This document shows positions 49,901-59,600 of a stretch of DNA of 64,000 bases, one piece after another (position 1 is the first letter of the stretch; every line of letters starts with the position of its first letter). This DNA comes from Hoplostethus atlanticus. Lineage: Eukaryota > Chordata > Actinopteri > Trachichthyiformes > Trachichthyidae. The stretch spans positions 4,216,501-4,280,500 of the forward strand of contig JAXDDX010000018.1 in assembly GCA_034670405.1 (NCBI GenBank). The letters are read 5' to 3'. A program made the position numbers and the translations under genes. The notes under the pieces were generated by a model. The model worked only from the letters and a program-made list of their open reading frames with translations. It had not been told where the DNA came from and did no database searches.

Positions 49901-52892
49901 CCAAAATCTCATTTATATAGTGCAAAACAATACATCAAAAAGCCCACTGGGGATTCTAGATAACCAATTTGTGAAAATAAGCTATGCATGAAACTCAATT
50001 ATGAAATTTATACTATTTAATTAAGTTTCAGTCAGGTTTCAGGTTTGATGCTAGAAAGAGATAGAATTGGTCATCTTTAGCTATCCAGATACCAAGTTAT
50101 TCCCTGTGTGATGAAGTGGGTGTGAAGTTTATTTTTGAGTTATCGCATGTACTTGAATGTGCCCCAAAAGCAGCTAGGAGCATCAAAGTCACAAGGGGAT
50201 TTGAAGAGCCATGATTTAACAATTTTGAAAACATTTGCTGACAAATCCTGCACGATAAGATACAGGCCTTTTTCTAGACAGCATTTTTATACACTCTTGT
50301 ATTTCGTATTTATACTGAACAAAACAGTAGGAGAAAAGCATCTAGTTCTGGAGCTGTTTTACTGAGTAGGCACACTCAGGGGTGCAGTCAACCATGGCTC
50401 AGCTCAATTGCAGTCAATCAAGGTGGACCAGCACAGTCAGTTCAGCAACATGGCTCATTTCCTTGATGACTATCCTTAACTGCTAAAAAGTGCAAATGTA
50501 GAGAACTCCAAAGCTTTGTGTTGAGTGTTACATTTTTACAGAAATCAATTTATCAAGCTTCGTTGGGAGCTTCTTTTCTCTCCACCTCACCAACTCGACC
50601 ACTTGAGCCCTCACAGCAGTGCGACGCACTCAGAAACCTTGTGGAAAAAGCTGGATAATGTCAGGCCAGGTCATGTGCCTTCTGTGCAAATTTCAAATAA
50701 TGGCAATAAAACAAATACGGCAGCTAACTCCAACTATCGTGTATTATTCTCTTTAGTAAATATTTCCTTTTACATTAATTTTTTCTGTACAATTTCTTGC
50801 AATGTTATACCATAACGGCCTTGAATCTCTGAAACTGCTGCAGAAAATGTAAGCGTGAAGCAGGCGACAGGTGTTTTTGTGCAGAGATTATCTGTATGAT
50901 AATGGAAGCGAGGATGGAAGGATTAACGGAAATTAAAGAGGCAACACACTGTGCCCCATGTGAGATCAGCAAAAACAAGAGAATATTCATCTTATCAGAA
51001 ACAGAATTTGTTATACCAATGGGCTTGCCCCAATTTTATCAAATCAATTCGACTAGTTCGACTAAACACTGAAACTTACAGAAATTCCCAACCAATCCTT
51101 CAAATTATACAGATTTTTATGGCTATGCATTATTTTCATGTCCATCTTTTGTACAGAATTCCTGCTCACAAGGTGTGCACATTTGTCCCCATTTGCTTAG
51201 TTTTTGATTTTGATTGGGTCTCCTTTTCAACTTCAACCATAGAATATTTTACAGGAGTATGTTCGTAGTCTTCACTAAGCTTTGGGTGGGAGCCATATGT
51301 AATTCTTCAGCCCAGTCCAAGGGGGTGATATTTTTTCCATGTCTCGTATTTCAGTCCTCTCCTACAAACCCAACCACACCGCAACCCAATCCTTACAATG
51401 TGACGTCTCCATTATCACCCTTCACTTAGTCACTTATCATTTAACCATAGGTGCGGTTTTCTCTCCTCTCACATTATGAAGTAAATAATTAGGTAAACCT
51501 CTTGAATCAATGCTCAATGAGCATGTTTCGGGAGTAGGGTTTAAGAACTCGCTTCTTCTAAAGATTACTGCTAGAGAGTAAACTGTTGTGAGAGACCCAA
51601 ATCATGAATACAATCCTGCCAGTTTTCACATCTGCTGAATCAGACCCTCCCTCAGCAGGTACTCATCCCTGCTGCTTTTCCGAGCTAGTTATGTGGACTA
51701 CTGCCAAAGCACTCTCTTCAGCCCCTACAACTCATCCAAAATTCTCCTGCCCATCTTGTCTTCAGCCTCCCCAAACTCCCATGTCCACCCCCTCCTGCAT
51801 TCCCTGCCTGTGGTTGTTCACATCAATTAAAAAACTGCCGTGCAGGTGTAAAGGCTACTGGGGAAGATGCACCCCAGTACACCCAGGCCACAGCCCTGTC
51901 TATGCCATCTGCTACGACCCAGTGCTTGGCTCATCCTTCCCTATAGCAACCTGGCCTTTGCTCCAAATGGCCCCGCCTGTTCTCCCTCCCAGCTTTCCAA
52001 TGCTGGAATGACCTTCTGACTACAGTCAGGACAGTCTCGCTCTCTCTCCCGTGAAAACCTGAAAACTCAGCTCTACATCTCATGCTCCACTCTACTATCT
52101 TGTTAAAAAAAAACATTTCTCCCTGGTATTTATTTCACCTACTCAATATCGCACAGGAATATTTCTTACAAACACTTTCATGGGACTGTGGCATTAAGTC
52201 CTGCTCTCCTTTATGATTGGTTGCTTGTAATGTTGGCAATCTAGGAATTTAAGTTTACTCTGTTGTTGCAATCATTGTAAGTTGCTCTGGATAAATGTCT
52301 AAAATGGCTGCTTTTCTTGTTTTGGGTTTAGAGGTAGTACTTGTGATACCATCTCATGCACTTAAAGCCTCCCTCCACTGACCTCACAGACAATATTAAC
52401 ATTTTCAAACAAACCTCGAGAGTACATAATTTTAGTCAGTTGATACTTTTAACTGAGTTGATACTTAGAACTGATACAAATCAAAATGTTTAGATCTTTG
52501 AGAAATTGAAATATATCTGAATATCTTGTTTGCAAGGTTTTCTCAAATTGTTGTCACACCATATCTTTAATTCAAATATTAACACACATGCTCCTAATAC
52601 ACACTGTAAATTAATATGGTCCTCTGTGTGTTATTGTCGCCACTGATAGTGCTTTAATTTTTTTTTTAAAGTTAAAGCATATTACTGGAGAAATATCATT
52701 TGACTAAAATGTTTTATTAGTTTTTGATAAATGGTGAAACAAAAGAGTTCTTGGTAGTGGAAGTGAAAATGTTCAACGAAAGTGAAATATTGTTTTAAAT
52801 GGCCAAAAAAAAGTGTGAACATGATAAAATGCACAATACCTGTCATGCAATCCGATGGGCATCGTCTCCCCTCTGTGTACAGGGTGCTCCAT
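22548..52892 (-). CDS. klhl13: Kelch-like protein 13, Cullin-3 ubiquitin ligase adaptor (seven coding exons)
   Basis: The CDS joins complement(22548..23035, 28207..28320, 31191..31986, 32235..32431, 34654..34786, 37255..37396, 52840..52892), giving 640 residues. All six introns are GT/AG and phases match. An N-terminal [11 protein letters not shown] block is followed by a BTB domain (about 70-175), BACK (about 176-285) and six Kelch repeats (about 315-620). [40 protein letters not shown] and [20 protein letters not shown] agree with my memory of vertebrate KLHL13/KLHL9. KLHL9/13-Cul3 ubiquitinates Aurora B and is needed for mitotic progression. The SLVE...MK block before the KLHL9-type start, and head-to-head linkage with wdr44, favour klhl13. 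The protein ends SPLSAP without the mammalian SDHS tail. The first exon is inferred from phase and a good ATG. Confidence 0.93.
26167..26221. repeat. Perfect 22-bp inverted repeat (hairpin) in klhl13 intron
   Basis: The arm 26167-26188 (CTGCGTGATCTGAGCCATAC then TT) is the exact reverse complement of 26200-26221, with an 11-nt loop at 26189-26199. Pairing stops beyond one possible wobble pair. Confidence 0.95.
26561..26581 (+). repeat. 21-nt poly-G run
   Basis: An uninterrupted run of 21 G residues in a klhl13 intron. It can form G-quadruplexes, and its exact length is uncertain in any assembly. Confidence 0.95.
27378..27660 (+). mobile_element. Truncated Tc1-like element
   Basis: It starts after a (TA)n tract with the end-like sequence CGACGGGTGACAAATTAAAA, then GGAAAAACCTGAATAAATGA, words I associate with a fish Tc1-type terminus. 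A 66-residue frame (27494-27694) reads [20 protein letters not shown], like the first helix-turn-helix of Tc1 transposases. The catalytic part and right end are absent, and a SINE follows at once. Confidence 0.65.
27676..27792 (-). repeat. tRNA-derived SINE
   Basis: Read on the minus strand it starts GGGGCGTCCTGGTGGCTC, has an A-box-like TGGCTCAGTGG and a B box GGTTCGAATCT, and continues GGCCCGGGAC, then TCATCCCTCCTCTCTCTGC. A tRNA-like 5' half with both Pol III boxes identifies a SINE head. The aminoacyl arm does not close, so it is not a functional tRNA. Confidence 0.75.
28207..28320 (-). CDS. klhl13: klhl13 coding exon 6 (Kelch blade)
   Basis: Encodes [20 protein letters not shown], then [17 protein letters not shown]. 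The acceptor ACCAAG precedes 28320 and the donor TCAG|GTAAGT is at 28207/28206. Phase 1 in and phase 1 out. Confidence 0.93.
29290..29510 (+). repeat. SINE-like interspersed repeat fragment
   Basis: Contains GTGACCTTGAGCAGGGCACT, then TGATCCCCAGTTGTGCAG, a word order common in fish SINEs (compare CCCTTGGGCAAGGACCTAAA in the copy near 37.7 kb). No clear A or B box is left. The family is not assigned. Confidence 0.5.
31191..31986 (-). CDS. klhl13: klhl13 coding exon 5 (BACK domain and first Kelch repeats)
   Basis: Encodes residues 176-440: the BACK domain ([20 protein letters not shown] onward), a linker and the Kelch repeats up to [11 protein letters not shown]. Acceptor CTTGCAG|GTT, donor CTCG|GTGAGT. 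It is the largest coding exon of the gene. Confidence 0.95.
32235..32431 (-). CDS. klhl13: klhl13 coding exon 4 (C-terminal BTB)
   Basis: Encodes [20 protein letters not shown] through [11 protein letters not shown], the second half of the BTB fold that makes the Cullin-3 surface. Acceptor TATGCAG|GT, donor TGGG|GTAAGG. Phase 1 in, phase 0 out. Confidence 0.95.
34654..34786 (-). CDS. klhl13: klhl13 coding exon 3 (N-terminal BTB)
   Basis: Encodes [20 protein letters not shown] and [20 protein letters not shown], with the BTB signature CDVTL and the conserved HRAMMA. The C-run acceptor CTTCTCAG lies on a plus-strand poly-G tract. Donor ACAG|GTAGGT. Confidence 0.95.
35180..35480 (+). repeat. 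LINE 3'-tail-type repeat
   Basis: A long T-run is followed by GGGTTTTTCTGGGAGTTTTT, then CCTTGTTTTCATAGAGAA, a combination I know from 3' ends of common teleost non-LTR elements. No coding part is present. Confidence 0.45.
37255..37396 (-). CDS. klhl13: klhl13 coding exon 2 (N-terminal segment)
   Basis: Encodes [20 protein letters not shown] and [20 protein letters not shown], ending SSVVLQ. Acceptor CCTAATAG|A, donor CAG|GTGAGA. It opens with one base of a split Arg codon, which the exon at 52840 supplies as AG. An internal ATG (HMKVAVG) could serve as a KLHL9-like start if the upstream exon is skipped. Confidence 0.92.
37510..37830 (+). repeat. tRNA-derived SINE ending in (GT)n
   Basis: The head reads TAGCCTAATTGTTAGAAAGG (A-box-like), then GCAGGTTTGAACCCC (B-box-like). 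The body has AGGGGAAATGGTGGCAGGGG and CCCTTGGGCAAGGACCTAAA, then CTGCTCCACTGGAGCTGCTC. It ends in a GT microsatellite at about 37786-37812. It lies just upstream of klhl13 exon 2 in the large first intron. Confidence 0.65.
41480..41611 (-). repeat. tRNA-derived SINE, second copy of the 27.7-kb family
   Basis: On the minus strand it reads CATAACCGTGACTTCCTGGG, a B-box-like GGTTTGAATCT, GTCCCGGGAC, then TCATCCCTCCTCTCTC and the tail TGTCAAATAAAGGCAAAATG followed by CCCC. It shares the core with the copy at 27676-27792 but lacks the 5' head. Its tail gives the 3' end that the other copy has lost. Confidence 0.7.
42548..42648. repeat. Long (CA)n microsatellite
   Basis: About 100 bp of CA dinucleotide, nearly perfect from 42563. 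It is the longest simple repeat in the window. Left of it are the interrupted units ACACGCATACAC. Confidence 0.97.
44905..45145 (-). pseudogene. Small decayed open frame with strong Kozak start
   Basis: An ATG near 45143 in the context GCCACCATGG opens a frame that stops after 11 codons ([11 protein letters not shown]). A different frame continues open for about 75 codons with Lys/Arg-rich coiled-coil-like sequence ([15 protein letters not shown], then [14 protein letters not shown]) and a hydrophobic end ([15 protein letters not shown]). One frameshift would link them, suggesting a processed pseudogene of a small membrane-anchored protein. I do not recognise the parent gene. Confidence 0.35.
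46880..46913. repeat. (GT)n microsatellite
   Basis: About 16 GT units in the first klhl13 intron. Confidence 0.95.
48676..48712. repeat. Perfect 17-bp inverted repeat with 3-nt loop
   Basis: AATCTTCTTAGGCTAGC at 48676-48692 and its exact reverse complement at 48696-48712 are separated by CTT. It lies in the first klhl13 intron. Confidence 0.95.
51600..52310 (+). repeat. Retroposon remnant with LINE/V-SINE-like tail
   Basis: A C-rich, decayed frame (51604-52011) is followed by non-coding sequence and the tail word TAAGTTGCTCTGGATAAATG, close to the CGCTTTGGATAAAAGCGTCT end of fish L2-type LINEs and V-SINEs. No reverse-transcriptase motif can be read. Confidence 0.4.
52840..52892 (-). CDS. 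klhl13: klhl13 candidate first coding exon
   Basis: Encodes [17 protein letters not shown] plus AG of a split Arg codon. The donor is AG|GTATTG at 52840/52839. Two in-frame ATGs lie at 52892 and 52862. An in-frame TAG sits 24 nt upstream, inside a possible acceptor (TGTTTTAG), so a separate 5' UTR exon may exist. The phase fits exon 2 exactly and the exon lies on the wdr44 side, as expected, but no homology confirms it. Confidence 0.6.
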
Positions 52893-55800
52893 ACCCTCGC
52901 CAAAACCACACCTCTAAAACACAGAAGCGGAACATCATTATTGTAGTATAAGCAGAACATAAATAAGACTGTCTGCCACACAAAATGTTTTTTTTCCCCA
53001 ATAGAAATATACAAATACACTTTCTGCCATTGAGGTTGCCCTTGAAGTGGAATTGCCCAATATAATTTAAACAGTCTCAAAATTTCTAAGACAATAATAT
53101 TGGTACCTTAGACATTAACTATTAAAATGTATTAATAGCAATAACAAAACTTATAGTGCTAGAGACTCTTACAGTATATGCTTGGTAACTTACTAAAAGC
53201 CTTCTTTTCTCAATAAACACACTGTCCAGTTAGTAAATCTCTAAGCAAAACCATGCACACAGACGTGAGTTGATGGTGCATGGTTAACAATTATAGGGTT
53301 GAACTCTAAATTGATTTGCACTTGTAAAAAACAAAGTGTCTTATACGTGAGATGCTGAATCTGAAATAGAGTACCCTGTAATACCTTGTAATGCCTTATA
53401 ATACCTAACCCAAGTCCTGCCCCCCACCTTTTAACATAGCAAGGTGTGACAACCAAATGGCCTACCATCTTAAAGGGGAAGCTAGGTTACTTTAATCAGT
53501 TTAACTTAAACAAAAACCCCTGTTTGATGGACTTCAATTTTATTTATATTATTTATTTATTTATTATTTATTTAATTTAGATTTTTAGCCTGTGGTCTTT
53601 TGTGTAGCTCAATGGGCAGAACATGACAATGTTGATAGAGGCAGAGATTTAATTCCAACTGGGGCCCCTGTAGTAAATATATTATGCACTCATGGTATCA
53701 TGGTACTGTAAGGCACTTTGGATCTAAACCGTCCACCGTCCAGGATCAAATTCAGGGGTGTTTCTGGACCCCCATCCCCTCTGTTGACTTCTGACTGTTG
53801 CATCATACATCTAACTTGTTGCTTCGCAAAGAACTAGGCTAAGTGTAGTTAAAAATATTTGGCGTGTACGCTACCTAACATGACATTTTGTATTTTAACT
53901 TTAAACAAAAATAAAATAAAACAATGTATTTTCATTAGTCGCGACCTCTTATTTTAACTTATTTTGGCAACAGAAGTGTACGTCCGGTTGATGACAACAG
54001 TATTCCAATGATCTTGATAGTTACATTCGTTAATTGCATGTCATGTTTTTAAATTGACACAGTATATGATTTGTGGTGCCACAGAGCTGATGGATGACAG
54101 TTTGACTTTCTATCCAAGGCAGTCTCCGCTGACTTGCGCTGTGCGTTGAGACAAATGCTTGCTTTAGAATCATCCTTTTGTAGGAAAGTGCGATATTAAT
54201 TGCGGGGAAATTAAATCCACTGAGGTAAGCTTGCTTGCTTGGTAGCTAGCAAACGTTTTAGCCTACCATCAACAAACTGTGTCACTATTTGTTAGCTAGG
54301 CTACACAATAACATTGCCATGAGAGGCAACACTGTGAGACCGGGGCACAACTAATTTTCTGGCCATGTTGCTAACATTGTCGTACCATCTTCAGTGGGAA
54401 CAGGCTATGGCTACCTAGCTAAGCCTTTAATGTTAACACTGGCTAGCTTGAGTTAGATGAGAACAAATCGACGTAATGGCTGTCATGTAGGTTACTGTGA
54501 ACAAACGTTGGCTAGTTAGCTAGGTAGGATAACCAACGTCAACGTTAACGATAGTAATGTTAACATGAGTTAGTCAGGTTAGTTTATTAGTCTGGTTGGT
54601 TGGTTTGCCACCACCAACAAATGACTAGCTGTTAATGTTGTATTTGTTTTTAACAATATACTATGTACGATTATTTAATTATTGTATGTATCTTAAATAC
54701 ACTCTGTAAACTTTTAAATGATCAAATCATACCTTCAACTACGAGATAACGTTAACTAGCGTCCTTGTTTTCCTTCCAAACCCTCAAATCCACTTATGCC
54801 AGCGGAACCGCCTTCCCTTGTAATATCCAATTAAATTGCCGTTTACTACAAACGCTTGAGCATCCAAACTTGTTATTGGTGGGAGTGTATGGCAATCTTT
54901 TCTCATTGGCTCAAAACTTCCGTTACTAAATAAAGTGGTTCTAAAGAAGTATTGAGTTGTCTTCCAAGCCTGTGACAAATGTTTGTATTCCATTACACTA
55001 AAAAGATAAACTATGATAATTTAACGTAGGGTCATCAAATGCCCAGCTGTAGTAGAAAAGCTATCTGCTCTCCATTACAAGCATGGTCTATCACAGTAGA
55101 CTTTTGGCTATCTTTACAACTGTTAATCCCGTTGGTCCCTATTGACGTCTATTGCTAATGACAGCCTATCACTGGCGTCGCAGAAATAAACTCGTAACTT
55201 CAAGTTTGGTGATTTCTCTTTTGAATTAAATGTAACATGTTAATTTCGGTGACAAGGGGATTTATAGGTCCTTTGGGCCCTTTAAATCTGTTAATTTTGG
55301 AGATAATATTATCTTGCCCCATAATCCTACAATAAATTAAACCACTTATAAACCTAGACATGTTAAATCGAGTGTCCATGATGTAGAGAAAATCCTGCAA
55401 ATCCGCAATGCAAGTTTTGCAAACATGAACTTCCCAAACTTAATGAAAACAACAACCCCATCACAATCAAAAACTACAATAAGATATAAAGAAAAGGCTA
55501 TATGCATTCATCAATGTCCAGTTAGGTTGCCTCAATCATAAGTCATCCACCACCTTCACTTTTTTGTCTTCTCAAATTAAATCAGTTAAATTAAAATAAC
55601 CTTATTTATAATAAACTGGTGCATTAATTATTAATTATGATACAGGGTCAGTGCAGGGTTCAAGAAGAACCAAGGAAGATAAAAGTGCAAGGAGGATTCT
55701 GAGGTAGATTAAACAGTCTATGCGAATAGAGGATCACTTTGTTTATATCGAGAAAACAAGGTATATTGCATTTTTTGCCAGTGACATGCGCTAAAAGTGT

Positions 55801-56557
55801 AACCACCCTTGGGCATCCTCCAGTAACACCCACAAATACTCACCTCTTGTCATTTTGCTAGATCAATGCTCTGGACCATACTGTTATAACAATGCTTAAT
55901 TGATCAGTTCTAAGTGGCGAGTTATAATGTTTAGGGTTTTTTAATCCTTTTGGTTGTTTTTAAAGAGAGCAATTCTTATTTGGTCCAGTAAGTGGCGGTA
56001 ATGCAGCAGAATGAATACCTACCGCCATAAAATTCAAAGCAGAATAAGAGGTTCCCGTGCCCCGCCCTTATGATTCCTTTAGCTAGATGCACCTTTTTGT
56101 GCTGCTCGTTTGTTTATGAGGCGATTCCTTAGGCAGTTAGTGAGTCAGTTAGCTTGCTGGCTAACCAGCTGTATCCTGTTCTAAATACGCGACTTTGGAA
56201 GTCTAGTTTCAAGGAAGTCATTGCGTTGTTGACGATACATTTTTCGAGCCTGTTAACGACATACATTTTAAGGCGGTAGACAGCTAGAAAGCTGTAGATT
56301 GTGGTCAGTCGCACGACCAAATAACATTAATAGCCTAGCGGTAGGCTAGCTTACTCTAACGTTATGGCGTGACGTTAGACAGGAAAGAGGTTGTTTGACG
56401 ACGTGTAGCCTGAACCAAGGCTGTTTGATGATAACATTTTATTGGGAACGCCGACATTAGAAAGACAGGTGCATGTATATACTTCAGGCGTTAGCAGGTT
56501 AGCGTTAAATAGCTAGCTGGCGAATAACTTATATTAGCTAGCTAAATTCACGTTAGC
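52893..56557. other. Divergent intergenic region between klhl13 and wdr44
   Basis: Both genes point away from this 3.7-kb stretch. It holds repeated GCTAGCTAAC/TTAGCTAGC words (54235-54560 and 56140-56557), which mark probable 5' UTR or promoter DNA. A donor-like GAG|GTAAGC at about 54225 could end a plus-strand untranslated exon. Small frames at 54784-54993 and 55200-55400 have no recognisable domain. Confidence 0.5.
55985..56004 (+). promoter_or_regulatory. CTCF-like motif upstream of wdr44
   Basis: CCAGTAAGTGGCGGTAATGC resembles the CTCF core consensus CCASYAGRGGGCRS, with mismatches. It is followed by a reverse TACCGCC at 56019-56025. A near-identical word lies inside the MITE at 5599-5618. 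CTCF binding is not shown. Confidence 0.35.
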
Positions 56558-56634
56558 ATGGCGTCAGACACAAGTGACACAGAGGAATTCTATGATGCTC
56601 CTGAGGACGTTAATTTTACTCCATCTCCAAAAGT
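56558..56634 (+). CDS. wdr44: wdr44 coding exon 1 (start, FFAT motif)
   Basis: The ATG context is TTAGCATGG. Encodes MASDTSDTEEFYDAPEDVNF and TPSPK, then GT of a split codon; donor GT|GTAAGA. The start matches mammalian MASESDTEEFYDAPEDV. Confidence 0.93.
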
Positions 56635-59600
56635 GTAAGAACCCCTCTTGATAATTCCGAGCAGGGAGATAGATGTTTAGTTCCCCCAGCTTGTTATATG
56701 ACAACTGTTATCCGTCATAAACTAGGTTAAGTAAGTTAGCTAGGTAATTTAGTATTCAAGCTGTCTGTTTTGCAGATTGGAGCTTATAACTCAACTGTTT
56801 TGAAGACAGGGCCCTATTCGGGTGCTAATGTGCAGTCGGTATTTGTCATAGTATTGTGATATTGTGTAGTGAAGGGAAAGTCCACCCTAACACATTGGTC
56901 ACATGATGGTATTCCTATGATCTTGGACAGTCTGATAAGGTTTGTGCACAGGAACAAGTCTCTCCAAAGGCTAGTCAGAACCGAGAGCCAAGTCAGCTTT
57001 CGTTCTTTTAGCCAAAACTACCTTCCCAGGGCAATATTTCTGGGATGGTTAAACACCAGGACGAAAATACTGGGCTGTCATTTAGTGGGCCTCTGGGATT
57101 GGATTGGGTGTACTAGGAATCAAATCAAACCAAGGAAATGTCAAGGCCTCATCCTAAATATCCATTTACTATATTAATCATTTAATTAGACATATTTATA
57201 TGGTATTAAACATCCTTTTTTTTTTTACCAATGTAGCTCTTACTTTTTTTGGCCTAATAAAAGTTTTTTGGGCTCAAAATAGGGCTGGACGATGTGGCCT
57301 AAAATGTATATCACGGTATATAATTGTTTTCATAATTTCAATAGAACATGCTTTAAAAACAGTCCAATACTCTGGGATAGTAAGTATTGCCTGGAGTAAA
57401 AGGTTACATAAATATGTAATGTAAATATGTAATACTTACATATTCAGGTAACTACAAGTATTCAAACAGCTGCTGCTCCATAGAACAAAAAACAATTGAA
57501 AAAGGTTGCACACACAAAGGTGAACTTCAGGTCACCTATTGTGCAGAACTGTAAACTTTATTCTACTTTCTCACAACAGATGCTGTACAACCTCGGGATT
57601 TCAGTTTGGGTGAAATGTTTGCGGCTCGGTATTACATACCTCGAATCAAGCATTTTCACCATCGCCTTAAAGCCAACAGTTTGGATGGACATCATGTCAC
57701 ACCGACACTAGAGCCACTTGTTTTTGGGCGCATACTCATACTTTCCTTATACTCGCACACATGTTTAGTCTTCAAGTGATAGAATAGGTTGCTTGTATTA
57801 CCGCCTCTGGCAACAACTGCTACCCGACATAGTTTGCAGATAACGTTAACCATTTTCTGCTCGTGGTCCAACTTCTTAAATCCGAACCAGGTCCAAACTA
57901 TGGATGTTGCACCCTTCTTACGAACGAGTTCTTCATCTGCCTGGCTAGCAGTGCTTATGCTACTTGTCTCCATTTCTTCACTCATCGTTGTTTACAGCCG
58001 CCATACATAAAACACGTGCGTTTGTTGGCACGTAAAGGGGAAGAGTACACCCACCTACGGATTTTTATTGGCCTAGGAATTCTGTCCATCAGGCAATGCT
58101 AAGGAATGACGCTCACGCGCTCTAGTCAAAATGAGTCAAAATCCATTGTCTACCGGTACAAACGGTATAGCCAGATCCATACCGTGGCGCATATGTCTAC
58201 CGGTGTACTGTTTATACCGTTTATACCGCCCACCCCTAGCTCAGAACATTCAGCACACCAGTGAATCAAAGTCCATTTTTGTGTCAATGCTCAAACAAAC
58301 CATTTGTTATCAGTGGAGCACCTACAGACAGTGTTCCTTAATGAAGTTAGAGATCTGAAACTTGTTTTTCTGGATTTTCATTTTGGGAGAAAATAGTTCA
58401 TATTGACAAATATTAATTGAATTGCCAAAAAAAATAACAGAAATGAAATCATTTTTAATGATTTCATATGTTAGACAATGCGTTTTGTTGCCTTTCTGAA
58501 CTGTTTCCCTCTTTATTTTTTAGGTCACCTGCTAAGTTTGTCATTCCCTCCCCTCAGGTATGTTCCCTAATTAAATTAAAATCTGGTGCTGGCTTTAGCT
58601 TGATTGTTAGCACAGTAGTTTTGTTATTACAATAAAGTGTCTCACTATTTAGAGGTGGCTACAATGTTTATAGTCCTCCTTGCAGTTGCACCTACCTTGA
58701 CTCATTTCAAGGTAATATATCGGTGCCCTATTCTACAAATTGGTTCCCCTCAGTCTAGGTGTGCTTCATAGAGGGCACTACTAGTTGTACTACTTGTTAT
58801 GGATCCAAGTCTGGAGATGTGCAAAGTCCTGACCACAGGAACAATGTAAACAGATGATGGATGAGGTAGATGAGGTTATCATGTTTACTACTTTTGTTGT
58901 TTCCCATGTATGTATTGCAGGTTATTGACAACATTTTTACTGTTAGTTTTCTGAACATCTCTTGCAGAGGTCGGTGAACCCAGCACAAGATGCAACCAGT
59001 GGACTGGCCCCATCTGAGGCTCATCCAGATGATTCCCTTCAGGTATGGTTCCCTCTTTTATTGTATACTGTCCCACTAGATGACCCCTAAGGTAAAGGAA
59101 CAGGGGAAATATCTGTGTGTCATTATATCCTTGTATTCATACTGTGTAATGGTATGGAAGTGAGTGTGGGTCTGAATTTACTGTTGACGCTGTAGGTGGT
59201 GTCAGTGACCAAATTCGATCTAACATCTGTGTTGGGAGGTTACCACTTTATAAGCACAATGACATATCCCACACTTGCGCCCTTTCCATGGCAGGTTTCT
59301 ATGCGGCTGCTCACTCTCGTTGTACATATGTATTTTTGTGTTTTGGTTTTAATTTAATTACAGTGAACCTAAAGGCAAATTTCCACATATGCAGACAAAC
59401 TTTTTCTATTCTAATCTAGTTGGACTGAAAATGGGAACTAGCATCAGATTCTGTGTATTAACAGGTTTGTTTTCTGGTCCTCCTAGATCATTGATAGCAT
59501 CATTGAGGAGAGTCAAAAGGGCAGCACTGGTGAAGTAGCTCAGCTGATAGATCAGCTGCACGTTGATGTGAGAGCAGAATCGGAGATCAAGAATGAGAGT

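Larger units (their letters stand above)
37397..52839 (-). other. klhl13: klhl13 first coding intron, about 15.4 kb
   Basis: Apart from the repeats listed separately, no coding exon with a supported domain was found. The GC-richer patch at about 49500-49760 could be an alternative first exon or enhancer, but has no splice-consistent frame. The long span is bounded by GTATTG (52839) and TAATAG (37397). Confidence 0.5.
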
